The notes beneath the pieces are model-generated. The model was given only the letters and a program-made list of their open reading frames with translations, was not told where the DNA came from and ran no database searches. Positions 1 through 8,003 of a stretch of 64,000 nucleotides of DNA are shown piece by piece (within the stretch, counting starts at the first letter, position 1; each line of letters starts with the position of its first letter). Position numbers and translations under genes: made by a program. This DNA is from an uncultured Clostridium sp. (GTDB taxonomy: Bacteria; Bacillota; Clostridia; Clostridiales; Clostridiaceae): assembly GCA_900547475.1 (NCBI GenBank), contig URGW01000018.1, positions 1-64,000 on the forward strand, in the 5' to 3' direction.

Positions 1-86
1 AGCCCAAGTAAAAGATCTGTCTTCTCATAGATATGGACCTCTGCGCCAGCTTTCTTGGCTGTTATTGCAGCAGCACATCCTAACCA
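1..86 (-). pseudogene. FAD-dependent oxidoreductase gene, part downstream of the prophage (continues past the left edge)
   Basis: The minus strand reads WLGCAAAITAKKAGAEVHIY and then EKTDLLLG in one frame, the second half of a Rossmann dinucleotide-binding motif with the acidic residue after beta-2. Joined to the fragment at 35833-35889 it restores a normal N-terminus with a GGGWSG motif. In the lysogen this part has no in-frame start codon near the junction: a TAA closes the frame upstream, inside phage DNA. The gene is therefore probably inactive unless the prophage excises. The rest of the protein is outside the window. Confidence 0.85.
72..86 (-). other. attL, left prophage junction
   Basis: AGCACATCCTAACCA here matches AGCACACCCTGACCA at 35848-35862 in 13 of 15 positions, with an identical hexamer AGCACA (TGTGCT on the coding strand). 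To the left is host oxidoreductase sequence, to the right phage sequence with the palindrome arm CATCTAAAAT (85-94). The very short identity is normal for large serine integrases, which need only a central dinucleotide match. Confidence 0.85.
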
Positions 87-106
87 TCTAAAATTACATC
101 TATTTA

Positions 107-196
107 TTATTTATTATTTATTATTGTTATTCTTTTATTTTTTATTTTAATAACCTTTCCTAATAACTTTAATAATTCTCTTTCGTTTTTTGTCAT
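107..196 (-). CDS. 29-residue protein under an SOS-type promoter, next to attL
   Basis: The ATG at 196-194 follows a strong GGGGGAG ribosome site by a normal distance and the frame runs 29 codons to TAA. The product is basic and begins MTKNERELLKLL. I recognise no family. The start resembles that of the 39-residue ORF at 33376-33495 (MTKNEKELLEAI). Upstream is a promoter with two LexA-type boxes, so expression on DNA damage is predicted. In the lysogen the transcript points through attL into the broken oxidoreductase gene. A role at the time of induction, for example as a recombination directionality factor or an anti-host peptide, is speculation. Confidence 0.5.
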   Translation of the reverse strand: MTKNERELLKLLGKVIKIKNKRITIINNK

Positions 197-218
197 ACCT
201 TTCTCCCCCAAAAAAACT

Positions 219-274
219 TTATAAAAGAACAAATGTTCTTATTTAATTTTAGCAAACATATGTTCTTTTTTCAA
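219..274 (-). promoter_or_regulatory. Promoter with two LexA/DinR (SOS) boxes
   Basis: On the minus strand there is TTGAAA (274-269), a 17-bp spacer and TAAAAT (251-246), close to a sigma-A consensus. The spacer contains GAACATATGTTT (265-254). A second box, GAACATTTGTTC (238-227), is a perfect GAAC-N4-GTTC site just past the -10. Both fit the Gram-positive SOS consensus CGAACRNRYGTTYC in the GAAC/GTTC core, one with a single mismatch. LexA bound here would block the promoter of the 29-codon ORF. Confidence 0.75.
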
Positions 275-661
275 CCTATTTTTTCCTTAAAACTCTAGTA
301 CTTATATGGCAATATACTATAAAAAAATACTAGATACTAACTTATTAGTACCTAGCATTTTTTATTATTTTTTCTTCTATAGATGATTATTTTACTTTTT
401 ATTGTCTATAATTAAAATATAATTAATATACTTTTTACAATTTAATAAATCACCATAAGACCAGTTGATATAACTGGTCTTATTCTTTTGAATAATACGT
501 CATTTTAACTTTTTAAGTATAGGAATTATTTTTGATTTTATTGACTTATTTTGTATTATATGGTATAAATAATACAGAAGTATATATATACTTTAAATTG
601 TTATTATTACCCAAAAGACAATCCCCCTAAAATAAGGATTGTCTTTTTTTAATATAATAAA
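275..661. other. AT-rich non-coding stretch with three hairpins
   Basis: I see no convincing gene here. It holds a hairpin with loop CTTAT around 326-356 followed by a T-run, a perfect 10-bp stem AAGACCAGTT/AACTGGTCTT (457-466 and 472-481), and AAGACAATCC/GGATTGTCTT (615-624 and 636-645) followed by seven Ts on the plus strand. The last is a good plus-strand terminator and could also work on the minus strand. They insulate the SOS promoter unit from the neighbouring moron genes. Confidence 0.55.
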
Positions 662-686
662 AAGCACCAAGTTGATTTTGGTGCTT
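662..686 (-). terminator. Rho-independent terminator
   Basis: A perfect 9-bp stem AAGCACCAA/TTGGTGCTT with a 7-base loop, followed on the minus strand by TTTATTATATT. It lies just after the stop of the 84-residue membrane protein gene. Confidence 0.8.
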
Positions 687-692
687 AATTAT

Positions 693-947
693 TTAAGATT
701 GTTTCTTTTCATTAATCAATATAGAACATGCTTTTAATATTATAGCCAATGCTTTACAAGCAAATATAATAAATACTATAAGAGAAATAGGTCTTATTAC
801 TAATGATATAAGATAAATATTCATAACAATAAGCTCACTATTCAATGAACTTAAACTCATAATCTGTATTAATACCCCAACTAATAATGTTAATGCATAA
901 ATTATTCCACTTATCATAATTCCTTTACTGATATTTACTTTTTTCAT
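693..947 (-). CDS. Small membrane protein, 84 aa, prophage accessory
   Basis: The protein has two hydrophobic segments (about residues 8-32 and 42-72) and ends in a charged tail, so it should be an integral membrane protein. I recognise no family. The ATG has a GGGGG ribosome site. The gene has its own terminator and lies beyond the lysis genes near attL, the usual place for lysogenic-conversion (moron) genes. A role in superinfection exclusion or in supporting the neighbouring cassette is possible but not shown. Confidence 0.6.
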   Translation of the reverse strand: MKKVNISKGIMISGIIYALTLLVGVLIQIMSLSSLNSELIVMNIYLISLVIRPISLIVFIIFACKALAIILKACSILINEKKQS

Positions 948-1071
948 ATTTATCCCCCTTTTTATTATTTATGATAACCAAATTAATACAATTATAATTT
1001 AATAGTAACATATTTTTCAAATGTAGTGTTATTATATAAAAACTGTTCATAATATATTATTAAATTACCTT

Positions 1072-1317
1072 CTAAAATGCTATATGAATCAGTCCACACC
1101 CTATAATTATTAATGTAACTACAAATATAATTTTATCATTTTTTTCTAAGGGCTTATTAATATAAGCAATAAAAATAAATAGTATTAAAGTAAATATTAT
1201 TAAACCTACTGATGCTATACGCCCTACTTCTCTGTTAAAGTTAGAATTTATTATGGTATTAATAATGCTTATAGTAATTATTATATATGGTGCTATTTTG
1301 GTTAAATATTTTTTCAT
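1072..1317 (-). CDS. Small membrane protein, 81 aa, prophage accessory
   Basis: Three likely membrane helices cover most of the protein (about residues 8-25, 34-53 and 62-80), with a short positively charged N-terminus and a KNDK loop before the last helix. The ribosome site is GGGGAGG. I recognise no family. It sits with the 84-residue membrane protein downstream of the NA37/membrane-protein pair and could be co-expressed with it, although a terminator at 1488-1520 lies between them. Confidence 0.6.
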   Translation of the reverse strand: MKKYLTKIAPYIIITISIINTIINSNFNREVGRIASVGLIIFTLILFIFIAYINKPLEKNDKIIFVVTLIIIGCGLIHIAF

Positions 1318-1487
1318 AAATCCTCCCCAATTTTTAACGAACCTAATAATACAATTATATCATATTTTGTAAATACAATACTATTAATTAAATAATTTCA
1401 AATCTAATATGTAAATATAGATTGTGGTTCAAATTGACACTTTTAAGTTCACATGCTTTTCTATAAATAAAATAAATTATTAAAAAA

Positions 1488-1520
1488 GGAAGTTACTTCA
1501 TCTAATAATTAGTAACTTCC
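1488..1520 (-). terminator. Rho-independent terminator of the NA37/membrane-protein cassette
   Basis: A perfect 10-bp stem GGAAGTTACT/AGTAACTTCC with a 13-base loop, followed on the minus strand by TTTTTTAATA. It lies 27 bp after the stop of the 504-residue gene. Confidence 0.85.
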
Positions 1521-1546
1521 CTTTTATTTTCATCATATTAATAAAT

Positions 1547-3061
1547 TTAATCAAGTATTGATAAAATATTTTTAATAAAATCAATATCAAAAAGTAGTTT
1601 ATACTCAAAAAAATTAATTATTATAATAATTAAAAATATTATAATAAAGTAACCACATAAAATACTAGTATTTTTATTTTTTCGTCTTTTAAATTTCTCT
1701 AATGTATTATCTTCAAAATATAATTCCTTGTATTCTTTTACTTTGGCATTAAAATCATTATGATATTCAAAAGAACGAATAATATTAATTGGTATATTTA
1801 ATAAGCAATTTATATCTAGTTGAGTAACATATAAAATACTTAAAATTTTTATAAAGAATATATCCCCTTTTGCAATATATCCAACCATCCCTGCAATACT
1901 TATTCCTATAAGGGATGTAAAATTCGATAATAATAATTTAATAATATTATCAATTTGAGAATTAATAGAACTAATATCTTTTGACATTTCTTTTTTTAAT
2001 GTATTTCTTTCTTTGAAATAATTGCCAACATTTCCTGATGCATATGCCTCTAAATTATCATGTAATGATTTTAATAATAAGTCTGTATTATCTATTATAG
2101 TTTTTAGCTTACTACCTTGACATTTAGCTGAAATTAAAGCAGAAATTAAATTCCGACATATTGAAAGTTTATCAATAGATCCATCATTATACACACAATA
2201 ATAAATTGTCATTAACTCTTTATAAGCAGTTTCAGTATAGTGCGATGAAATTTCAAAATCATCAATTTCTATTCGTTTATTTCCATTAATTACACTCTCA
2301 TATTTCCCGTTAATTGCAGATGTGAAATTGCTAAAAGAGATTATTATAAATTTACAATTTAATTCTATTAATATTTCTTTTAATTCGTCAGATAATGAAA
2401 ATTTTTCATTATTAAAATCTATATACAAATCTGTTGGTGTAATTCTATTCGGTGCACCAATCCAATTGCATGAAGTATTTCTTAATTGTATTGATTTACT
2501 TGTATCATTTATCGGATTACTAATAAACTCTTCAAAGCATTTTTTTAAATTTTTTCTTTTAAGATTTGTTATTAATATCCTATTATTAAATAAATATAAA
2601 TCTGATTTAATAATAAGAACTATATTTTTATCGTAATTAAAAAATTTATTCTCTATATCTGTATAATTAACAGAAGCATTAAATTCTCTTAAAAATTCAT
2701 AATCAGAATAATATATTATGATTTCTTTTTCATACTCATTGAAAAAAGTCCTTATAATTTCCCTGAAATTAATAATAATTAATATTAAAGATTTATCAGG
2801 TATTAGTTGCTCTAATTCATCTTCAAAGTCACTTTTATCATTTACATAGTCAATTAAATCTATTTCTTCAGTACAACTATTTCTTATATATAAATTTATT
2901 GTGTTAGGATATAAACTATTTAACTCCTCAATATTATTATAAGAAATTAGTGAGTCTAGCTTATTATTATACTTTAATGAGAATTCTATAATATCCACCT
3001 TTTGAGTTACATCAGCTTTATATTTTTCAAGTTGATTTAGGAATAGAAGTAATTTATCCAT
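1547..3061 (-). CDS. Membrane-anchored protein of unknown function, 504 aa (partner of NA37 protein)
   Basis: A large soluble N-terminal part of about 380 residues is followed by a hydrophobic pair (about 386-402 and 408-430) and a last membrane helix (about 466-490), so the protein should be anchored in the membrane with its N-terminal part probably in the cytoplasm. I recognise no family. The start lies 16 bp after the stop of the NA37-family gene and has its own ribosome site (GGAGAATTTAT), so the two form an operon closed by a terminator. Position after the endolysin gene and the pairing of a predicted DNA-binding protein with a membrane protein suggest a phage-exclusion module similar in layout to RexAB or Kiwa. 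This is inference from layout only. Confidence 0.6.
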   Translation of the reverse strand: MDKLLLFLNQLEKYKADVTQKVDIIEFSLKYNNKLDSLISYNNIEELNSLYPNTINLYIRNSCTEEIDLIDYVNDKSDFEDELEQLIPDKSLILIIINFREIIRTFFNEYEKEIIIYYSDYEFLREFNASVNYTDIENKFFNYDKNIVLIIKSDLYLFNNRILITNLKRKNLKKCFEEFISNPINDTSKSIQLRNTSCNWIGAPNRITPTDLYIDFNNEKFSLSDELKEILIELNCKFIIISFSNFTSAINGKYESVINGNKRIEIDDFEISSHYTETAYKELMTIYYCVYNDGSIDKLSICRNLISALISAKCQGSKLKTIIDNTDLLLKSLHDNLEAYASGNVGNYFKERNTLKKEMSKDISSINSQIDNIIKLLLSNFTSLIGISIAGMVGYIAKGDIFFIKILSILYVTQLDINCLLNIPINIIRSFEYHNDFNAKVKEYKELYFEDNTLEKFKRRKNKNTSILCGYFIIIFLIIIIINFFEYKLLFDIDFIKNILSILD

Positions 3062-3077
3062 ATAAATTCTCCTTACT

Positions 3078-4085
3078 TTACAATTTATTTTTTTCTATTT
3101 TGACTCCCTTTATTATTATATCACACAACCCATCTTCTCTATCATTTATTTCAATATCATTAGTATTAAATAATGATGCTTTCCCTTTTAAAGAGATTCC
3201 ATTGCCAGTTACAATTGTTCTATTTTTTAATCTCCTAATTACAGTATCTCTATGAAGTCTAAAAGTAAAATCTATACCTTTATCTCTAACATGTTCTTTG
3301 AATGAATCTTGTGTTTCTTTTTCATAAAATATTGCTGGTAAAGCTTCATCTATTTTAAATTCCTCTTTTTCATTTAATAACGTAGTTAATTGAAATGTTT
3401 TTTCAATCATCTGTTTTTCATCATCTTTATATTTTTCATTTATATATGAAAGTAACTCTCTTATCATATTAGTGGTATTCATTTTATTGTTATTAATTAA
3501 GTCTGTATCTAAAAAATCATCTCTAAAATACCCACTAATTTCTTCTTTATTTTGAGTATCTAATACTAAAATCTTAGCTTCAACATCGTCTATAATATCA
3601 GCATCAATTATGGCACATTTTCTTAATTTATCATTTTTATTAAAACCATCCTTAGTAACCTTTAACTTCACTGTTGTTATACCATCTTTCTCAATTTTTT
3701 CAGTATGAAAGTTTTCACTAAAATCTAATTTTATTATAGCTAAAGATTTTTTCTCGCCATTTAAATATTTAACTATTAAGAGATTTGCAGGTGAAGCATT
3801 TTTTTTAGCCATGGCACCATATAGTTTACGTGCAATTGACTTTGATTTTTCTATAAAATTAGTATCATCTGAAAAAATATCAATAGTTGCTATTCTCACA
3901 ACATTATCGGAACTTTTAAATTTCGCAAATACTCTTCCTTGGTTTTCATAAGCATTTGTTATATGATTAGATATTAATTTTAATATATCATCATCTAATT
4001 CCAATATAGCATCACTTAAAAATAGAGATACTTTTTGATTTAAAATATGTACGATTGCTTTCTCTATATGAATATTTTCATCCAT
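3078..4085 (-). CDS. Nucleoid-associated protein NA37/NdpA (YejK)-family protein, 335 aa
   Basis: Length and sequence pattern fit the 37-kDa nucleoid-associated protein family (E. coli YejK, about 335 residues), including the N-terminal IHIEKAIVHILN stretch and the central GAMAKKNASPANLLIVKY segment. Members bind DNA and are often found on mobile elements. The ATG follows GGAGGGG at a good distance. It is the first gene of a two-gene unit placed after the endolysin terminator, so it probably has its own promoter (a TATACT is visible about 50 bp upstream) and may be expressed in the lysogen. The family call is from memory of the pattern and should be checked by profile search. Confidence 0.65.
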   Translation of the reverse strand: MDENIHIEKAIVHILNQKVSLFLSDAILELDDDILKLISNHITNAYENQGRVFAKFKSSDNVVRIATIDIFSDDTNFIEKSKSIARKLYGAMAKKNASPANLLIVKYLNGEKKSLAIIKLDFSENFHTEKIEKDGITTVKLKVTKDGFNKNDKLRKCAIIDADIIDDVEAKILVLDTQNKEEISGYFRDDFLDTDLINNNKMNTTNMIRELLSYINEKYKDDEKQMIEKTFQLTTLLNEKEEFKIDEALPAIFYEKETQDSFKEHVRDKGIDFTFRLHRDTVIRRLKNRTIVTGNGISLKGKASLFNTNDIEINDREDGLCDIIIKGVKIEKNKL

Positions 4086-4171
4086 ACTTATTTCCCCTCC
4101 ATTACTTCTTGCACTTCAAAAACAAACCAAGTATAATAAAGGTATATTAATGAAATACAATTTATTCTTTT

Positions 4172-4207
4172 GAAGCTACATGATCTCCAAATCATATATG
4201 TAGCTTC
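4172..4207. repeat. Inverted repeat (10-bp stem) upstream of the NA37 gene
   Basis: GAAGCTACAT (4172-4181) and ATGTAGCTTC (4198-4207) are perfect inverted copies. There is no clear T-run on either strand, so it may be an operator or a leader hairpin of the NA37 cassette and not a terminator. Confidence 0.45.
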
Positions 4208-4300
4208 TATTATTTTATAGCTTGTACTTATATTTATCAATATTTTCGACAAATATTGTGTATAGGTATATTTTTATAAAATATATTTAATTAAAATAAA

Positions 4301-4340
4301 AAAAGGCTGATAAACAAGATTTCTCCTGCTTACCAGCCTT
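4301..4340 (-). terminator. Rho-independent terminator after the endolysin gene
   Basis: On the minus strand AAGGCTGGTAAGCAG pairs imperfectly with TTGTTTATCAGCCTT and is followed by TTTTTATTTT. It marks the end of the late operon. Confidence 0.85.
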
Positions 4341-4350
4341 AATAATTATA

Positions 4351-5238
4351 CTATAAATTTAATAATTTTCTCCAAGTGTTTTGCCCAACAATTCCATCAA
4401 CAGAAAGTCCGTTATTTGCTTGAAATGCTTTTACAGCCTCAACAGTTTCATCACCGAATCCTCCATCTGCTCCCCACTTAGGTAATTTATAACCTAAACT
4501 TAATAATCTTTTTTGGATTAATCTAGTTATATTTCCTTTTGCCCCTCTTCTTACAGTAGGACAACCTGCTAATGTAGCTGGACCACCTACACCGTCAACT
4601 TTTTGTTTACTATAACCTTGATTGTTACATTCTTGTTGTAATTCTCTAACCCATTCATCAACATTTACTACAGGTTCAGTTTCAACTACTGGATTATTTA
4701 CTACTGGGTTACTTGCTACATGATTATCTAAAGCATCTACTATAGCCTTTGCAACTGCTTTATGACCAACTGATAAATATTTGTTTGCATCATCACTATC
4801 AACGAAGCACACCTCTATAAGCATAGATTTAGCTATAGTTCTTCTAATTACATAAAGTCCAGTACCAGCTTTGACTCCCCTATTTGGAATACCTAAAGTA
4901 GCTGCTATGTTAGTGCAAACATCTAAAGCATCTTGATATTGTCTACCTTCATATGTGTAGACTTCTACTCCCCTTCCTTGTCCACTTGCAGCATTAAAGT
5001 GAATTGCAATAAACCAGTCTAAATCTTCTCTATTAGCTTGTTGTACTACTAAGCTTAAGCTTTCTGATGTAGTAGAAGCATAATCTACAGTACAGTTATA
5101 AACTGTATTTCCTCTTTCCTTTAATAATCTTCTTACTTCTTCTCCAGCTAATCTAGTATGTTCTCCTTCTTTTATAATTCCTACTGCTCCAGTTCCAGCC
5201 CCCCTTAAAGTATGTCCATCATTTACTCCAATTTTCAT
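4351..5238 (-). CDS. Endolysin: N-acetylmuramoyl-L-alanine amidase (Amidase_3) with C-terminal peptidoglycan-binding domain
   Basis: The enzyme cleaves the amide bond between MurNAc and the peptide stem at the end of the lytic cycle. Residues about 1-175 form a zinc amidase domain: GVNDGHTLRGAGTGAVG with the first zinc-binding His, the catalytic-pattern AIHFNAASGQGRGVEVY, and a C-terminal IEVCFVDSDDA. After a Pro/Val-rich linker (about 176-190) comes a region with the pattern of a PG_binding_1 fold (about 225-293: NITRLIQKRLLSLGYKL and VKAFQANNGLSVDGIVGQNT). No signal peptide is seen, so it needs the holin. Start by AAGGAGAG ribosome site. Confidence 0.93.
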   Translation of the reverse strand: MKIGVNDGHTLRGAGTGAVGIIKEGEHTRLAGEEVRRLLKERGNTVYNCTVDYASTTSESLSLVVQQANREDLDWFIAIHFNAASGQGRGVEVYTYEGRQYQDALDVCTNIAATLGIPNRGVKAGTGLYVIRRTIAKSMLIEVCFVDSDDANKYLSVGHKAVAKAIVDALDNHVASNPVVNNPVVETEPVVNVDEWVRELQQECNNQGYSKQKVDGVGGPATLAGCPTVRRGAKGNITRLIQKRLLSLGYKLPKWGADGGFGDETVEAVKAFQANNGLSVDGIVGQNTWRKLLNL

Positions 5239-5280
5239 TTTATATCTCTCCTTATTTTTTATTATTTTATTTGTATTAAA

Positions 5281-5301
5281 AAAGGACCATATAGGCCCTT
5301 T
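5281..5301 (-). terminator. Hairpin terminator between holin and endolysin
   Basis: Minus strand AAAGGGCC, short loop, GGTCCTTT followed by TTTTAATAC. It lies between the holin stop and the endolysin start, so it may lower or delay endolysin synthesis relative to holin. Confidence 0.65.
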
Positions 5302-5304
5302 AAA

Positions 5305-5589
5305 TTACTCTGATTTATTTAATTGTTTATATGTTTGATTAAGCCCAACAGCTACTCCCCAGCAAAGAATACCTTGAAGTATTGCATTTACTATAGCTTC
5401 ATACATAACTTTATACTGGCTGTTAATTAAATTAAGTAAAACCGCAAACGTAATGGCAAATACCATTAATATAACAGTTATATAATTGTCCTTAACACTT
5501 TCTAATTTTTTAAGCCATATCCCAAATACATATATAGCTGCAATAAGTATTAATAAATTTTCTGGTATAAATGTCATTAAGTTTTCCAT
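5305..5589 (-). CDS. Phage holin, 94 aa
   Basis: A small protein with two to three hydrophobic segments (about residues 10-26, 36-56 and 65-83) and a charged C-terminus (NQTYKQLNKSE), directly upstream of the endolysin gene. It should form the membrane lesion that releases the amidase. A GTG at 5598 would add three residues, but its GAGGAG ribosome site would then be only 3 bases away, while ATG at 5589 has 10. I prefer the ATG. The start region overlaps the end of the XhlA-like gene, suggesting coupled translation. Confidence 0.85.
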   Translation of the reverse strand: MENLMTFIPENLLILIAAIYVFGIWLKKLESVKDNYITVILMVFAITFAVLLNLINSQYKVMYEAIVNAILQGILCWGVAVGLNQTYKQLNKSE

Positions 5590-5591
5590 TT

Positions 5592-5882
5592 TTAACACAC
5601 TCCTCTTTCTTCTTCTATTCCATCAATACGCTTATGCGCTGACTTTACACTTTCTTCTACTCTAATAAGCCTTTCATTCATTTTTAGCATTTCTCTATCT
5701 CTTTGCTTATTATCTAATTTAATATCGTCTACTCCTCGACTAATATAATCTAATTTAGCTTTTGTATCTGCTTCCTCCCTCGTATCTGCTCTAATATCAT
5801 GTCCTCTATTTCTTTGAAATGTAGCATAACTTATAACAGCTCCTACGATTGTACAAGCTAATGCAATGCTTATTGTTTCCAT
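5592..5882 (-). CDS. XhlA-like haemolysin/holin-associated protein, 96 aa
   Basis: Unlike typical XhlA, the hydrophobic segment is at the N-terminus (about residues 4-20) and is followed by a long charged helix (about 30-90) with a coiled-coil pattern including DDIKLDNKQRDREMLKMNER and RVEESVKSAHKRIDGIEE. The same coiled-coil pattern is typical of the XhlA family, which works with a holin and amidase in PBSX-like lysis cassettes. It is next to the holin gene and shares its operon. Start by an AGGAAGGTG ribosome site. Confidence 0.7.
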   Translation of the reverse strand: METISIALACTIVGAVISYATFQRNRGHDIRADTREEADTKAKLDYISRGVDDIKLDNKQRDREMLKMNERLIRVEESVKSAHKRIDGIEEERGVC

Positions 5883-5928
5883 TTACACACCTTCCTTTCT
5901 CAAAACGCTTGGAATTTTTATATTAAAA

Positions 5929-5956
5929 AAGAAGCTAGATTTTACTCTAACTTCTT
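5929..5956 (-). terminator. Rho-independent terminator between tail fibre and lysis genes
   Basis: Minus strand AAGAAGTTAGA pairs with TCTAGCTTCTT (one mismatch, loop GTAAAA) and is followed by TTTTTAATAT. It separates structural and lysis modules. Confidence 0.8.
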
Positions 5957-6002
5957 AATATTTTTTTATTTAATTTTACGAACAATATCTTACTATTGCG
6001 AA

Positions 6003-7724
6003 TTATTTATATTCCATAGTTGTTCCTATAAATTGTACTTCTTTAAACTTTTCTGGATTATTTCTTATTATCCAATCTATATATGTTATTCTCGCTTGAG
6101 TTTTTAATAAATATCCCATAGCATTTAAATGTCCACCATTTTGATATTTAGCCATCCACTCCTTAGCTTCTTCTTCTGAAATCCAATATTTAGCCATGTC
6201 AATCAAATAACAATCTAATTTTTTAGCAATTGCACGAATTTTTTCATTAGCTTCATCTCTTGTTATTTTTGTATTTCTCGTGTTATCTATTGTTTCAATA
6301 AAGATTACTGCTTTTGGTTGTAACTCTCTTGCCTTTTGTATCATAGTGGCAAGTCCGCCTACAGATGTAGTTGTATTATTATTGTTATAATTATTTATAT
6401 CTATATCGGTTTCAACATTTCCAGTAAATGAACCATAATAACCTATGTCATTCGTTCCTACAGCAAATATATATGCTTTAGCTTTAAAATTGTCAGAAAA
6501 CCAATTTTTTTGAGTAGCTGTTTGCAACCAACTATGCCAATCTGAAATTGCTTGTTGTGAATTACAAGCAGTAGCACCTGCATTACCTAAGTTAAATACC
6601 TTACTTCCTGTTATTCTACTTAATTGTGAGGGATAAGAATAATATTTTGTTGTTTCAAAATCCATAGCGACACCATTTGTTCTGTCAAATACACCTTGTG
6701 TTAAACTATCTCCACCACAAGCATAGCTTTCAATAAGTCCTGCTAACCCACCATCAGTTATTATTTTAGATAACGGATTTATACTATTACCAATCCCAAT
6801 TTCATTCTTTATATTGTTAACCTCATTCTTTAATTCACTAATTTGCTTATCAGCTTTTAATTCATAATTTCTATTAATATATGCTTTTTCGTATACACCA
6901 TCATGCCCACTAGCTAATTGTAAATTAAAACTCCATGTTTGCGTATATGTGTATTGTGCTTGTATCATCAACTTAACTTTATAATTTGTAACATTTGTAA
7001 AAGTTAAATCTGTAAGACTTAAATGATTAAATGCTATCTTTTCAGCTATTTGATTATCATTGCTATCATAAAATCTAAGTCTTAATACATCATTTCTAGA
7101 CGTTATAGATTGCCCATCAGTTACAGTAACATAAACAGAGTAATTACCGTTAAGTTCATTGGGCATATCTACATTTAATTCAAAGAAATTATGTGAACCT
7201 GTACTTTGAACTTGACCATTAACTGTTATTAACTGGTCTTTTATATCTACAGTTAGTCCATTACTTTCAAAATGTTGGTCTTTTAAAAATAAAATATTTT
7301 TACCCCTAGCAACCGTTGTTACACCTATATTATTTGTAAAATCATTAAAGTCATTTTCATTAGCATTTAATCTTTCATTCAATACAGAATAATTTCCCCT
7401 TGCTTGTAGTACTTCAGGATTATTTCCGTCACCAACTGCTCCTAAAACTAAATTATTAACTTGCTGTTGCACATTTTGTACTTCTTCTTTCTTCGCCTTA
7501 TTATCCAAGTCCGAACTTAACTTTTCTTGATTTTTCTCATTTTCAGTTATTCTATCATTTAATGTACTATGTGATCCTCTTGCAAGTTTAACTTCCATAT
7601 TAGCATTATCATGATCAACTGATGCATCATCATAGCATTGTTTTATTGCATCATAGATTGCTTTTCTTACATCTTTACCAAATATAGCATTTTTAATTTG
7701 ATTTAAATAATTTTGTATACTCAT
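6003..7724 (-). CDS. Tail fibre/receptor-binding protein with SGNH (GDSL) hydrolase domain, 573 aa
   Basis: The N-terminus (MSIQNYLNQIKNAIFGKDVR, then KAIYDAIKQCYDDA) is the common attachment region of Gram-positive siphophage tail fibres. It is followed by coiled-coil stretches (about 45-130) and a beta-rich region (about 135-290). The C-terminal part (about 330-570) has the SGNH blocks: GGDSLTQG (Ser), GNAGAT (Gly), GTND (Asn) and GGHLNAMGY (His). Such domains remove acetyl or other ester groups, so this fibre probably deacylates a cell-wall glycan during adsorption. Start by AGGAGG. It follows the Tal and 89-residue genes in the tail-tip block. Confidence 0.85.
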   Translation of the reverse strand: MSIQNYLNQIKNAIFGKDVRKAIYDAIKQCYDDASVDHDNANMEVKLARGSHSTLNDRITENEKNQEKLSSDLDNKAKKEEVQNVQQQVNNLVLGAVGDGNNPEVLQARGNYSVLNERLNANENDFNDFTNNIGVTTVARGKNILFLKDQHFESNGLTVDIKDQLITVNGQVQSTGSHNFFELNVDMPNELNGNYSVYVTVTDGQSITSRNDVLRLRFYDSNDNQIAEKIAFNHLSLTDLTFTNVTNYKVKLMIQAQYTYTQTWSFNLQLASGHDGVYEKAYINRNYELKADKQISELKNEVNNIKNEIGIGNSINPLSKIITDGGLAGLIESYACGGDSLTQGVFDRTNGVAMDFETTKYYSYPSQLSRITGSKVFNLGNAGATACNSQQAISDWHSWLQTATQKNWFSDNFKAKAYIFAVGTNDIGYYGSFTGNVETDIDINNYNNNNTTTSVGGLATMIQKARELQPKAVIFIETIDNTRNTKITRDEANEKIRAIAKKLDCYLIDMAKYWISEEEAKEWMAKYQNGGHLNAMGYLLKTQARITYIDWIIRNNPEKFKEVQFIGTTMEYK

Positions 7725-7733
7725 AACTACCTC

Positions 7734-8003
7734 CTATAATTGTATTGCAGTAATGTGAGCATTTACACCTTCACCTTTTACCTTTAATAAATTAACCTTT
7801 ATTGAATTATTTATTATTCTAGTTTCTTTTGCTTCTAAAGAAATTAAAAAAGCAACACCATCTATATTTAGTGTTACTTCTTTTTTACTCTCATTATTGT
7901 TATATAATATTATAGTTTTTATTACTGCTCCATTCACATCATTATAAATCTGCTCTTCTACATCACTTAAAGTACCAGCCTTTATTCTTATAATTTCATC
8001 CAT
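7734..8003 (-). CDS. Hypothetical tail-tip protein, 89 aa
   Basis: A small, mostly beta-strand protein with no signal peptide or membrane segment. I recognise no named family. It lies between Tal and the fibre gene with nearly no spacing and its ATG is preceded by GGGAG. Its pattern (NESKKEVTLNIDGVAFLISL) resembles small beta-sandwich accessory proteins seen at this place in other clostridial phages, so it is probably a minor tail-tip or baseplate component. Confidence 0.65.
   Translation of the reverse strand: MDEIIRIKAGTLSDVEEQIYNDVNGAVIKTIILYNNNESKKEVTLNIDGVAFLISLEAKETRIINNSIKVNLLKVKGEGVNAHITAIQL

Noticed and set aside
486..502. TTTTGAATAATACGTCA as a fourth phage operator
   Set aside because: Only the right half matches TGACG-N7-CGTCA; too weak.
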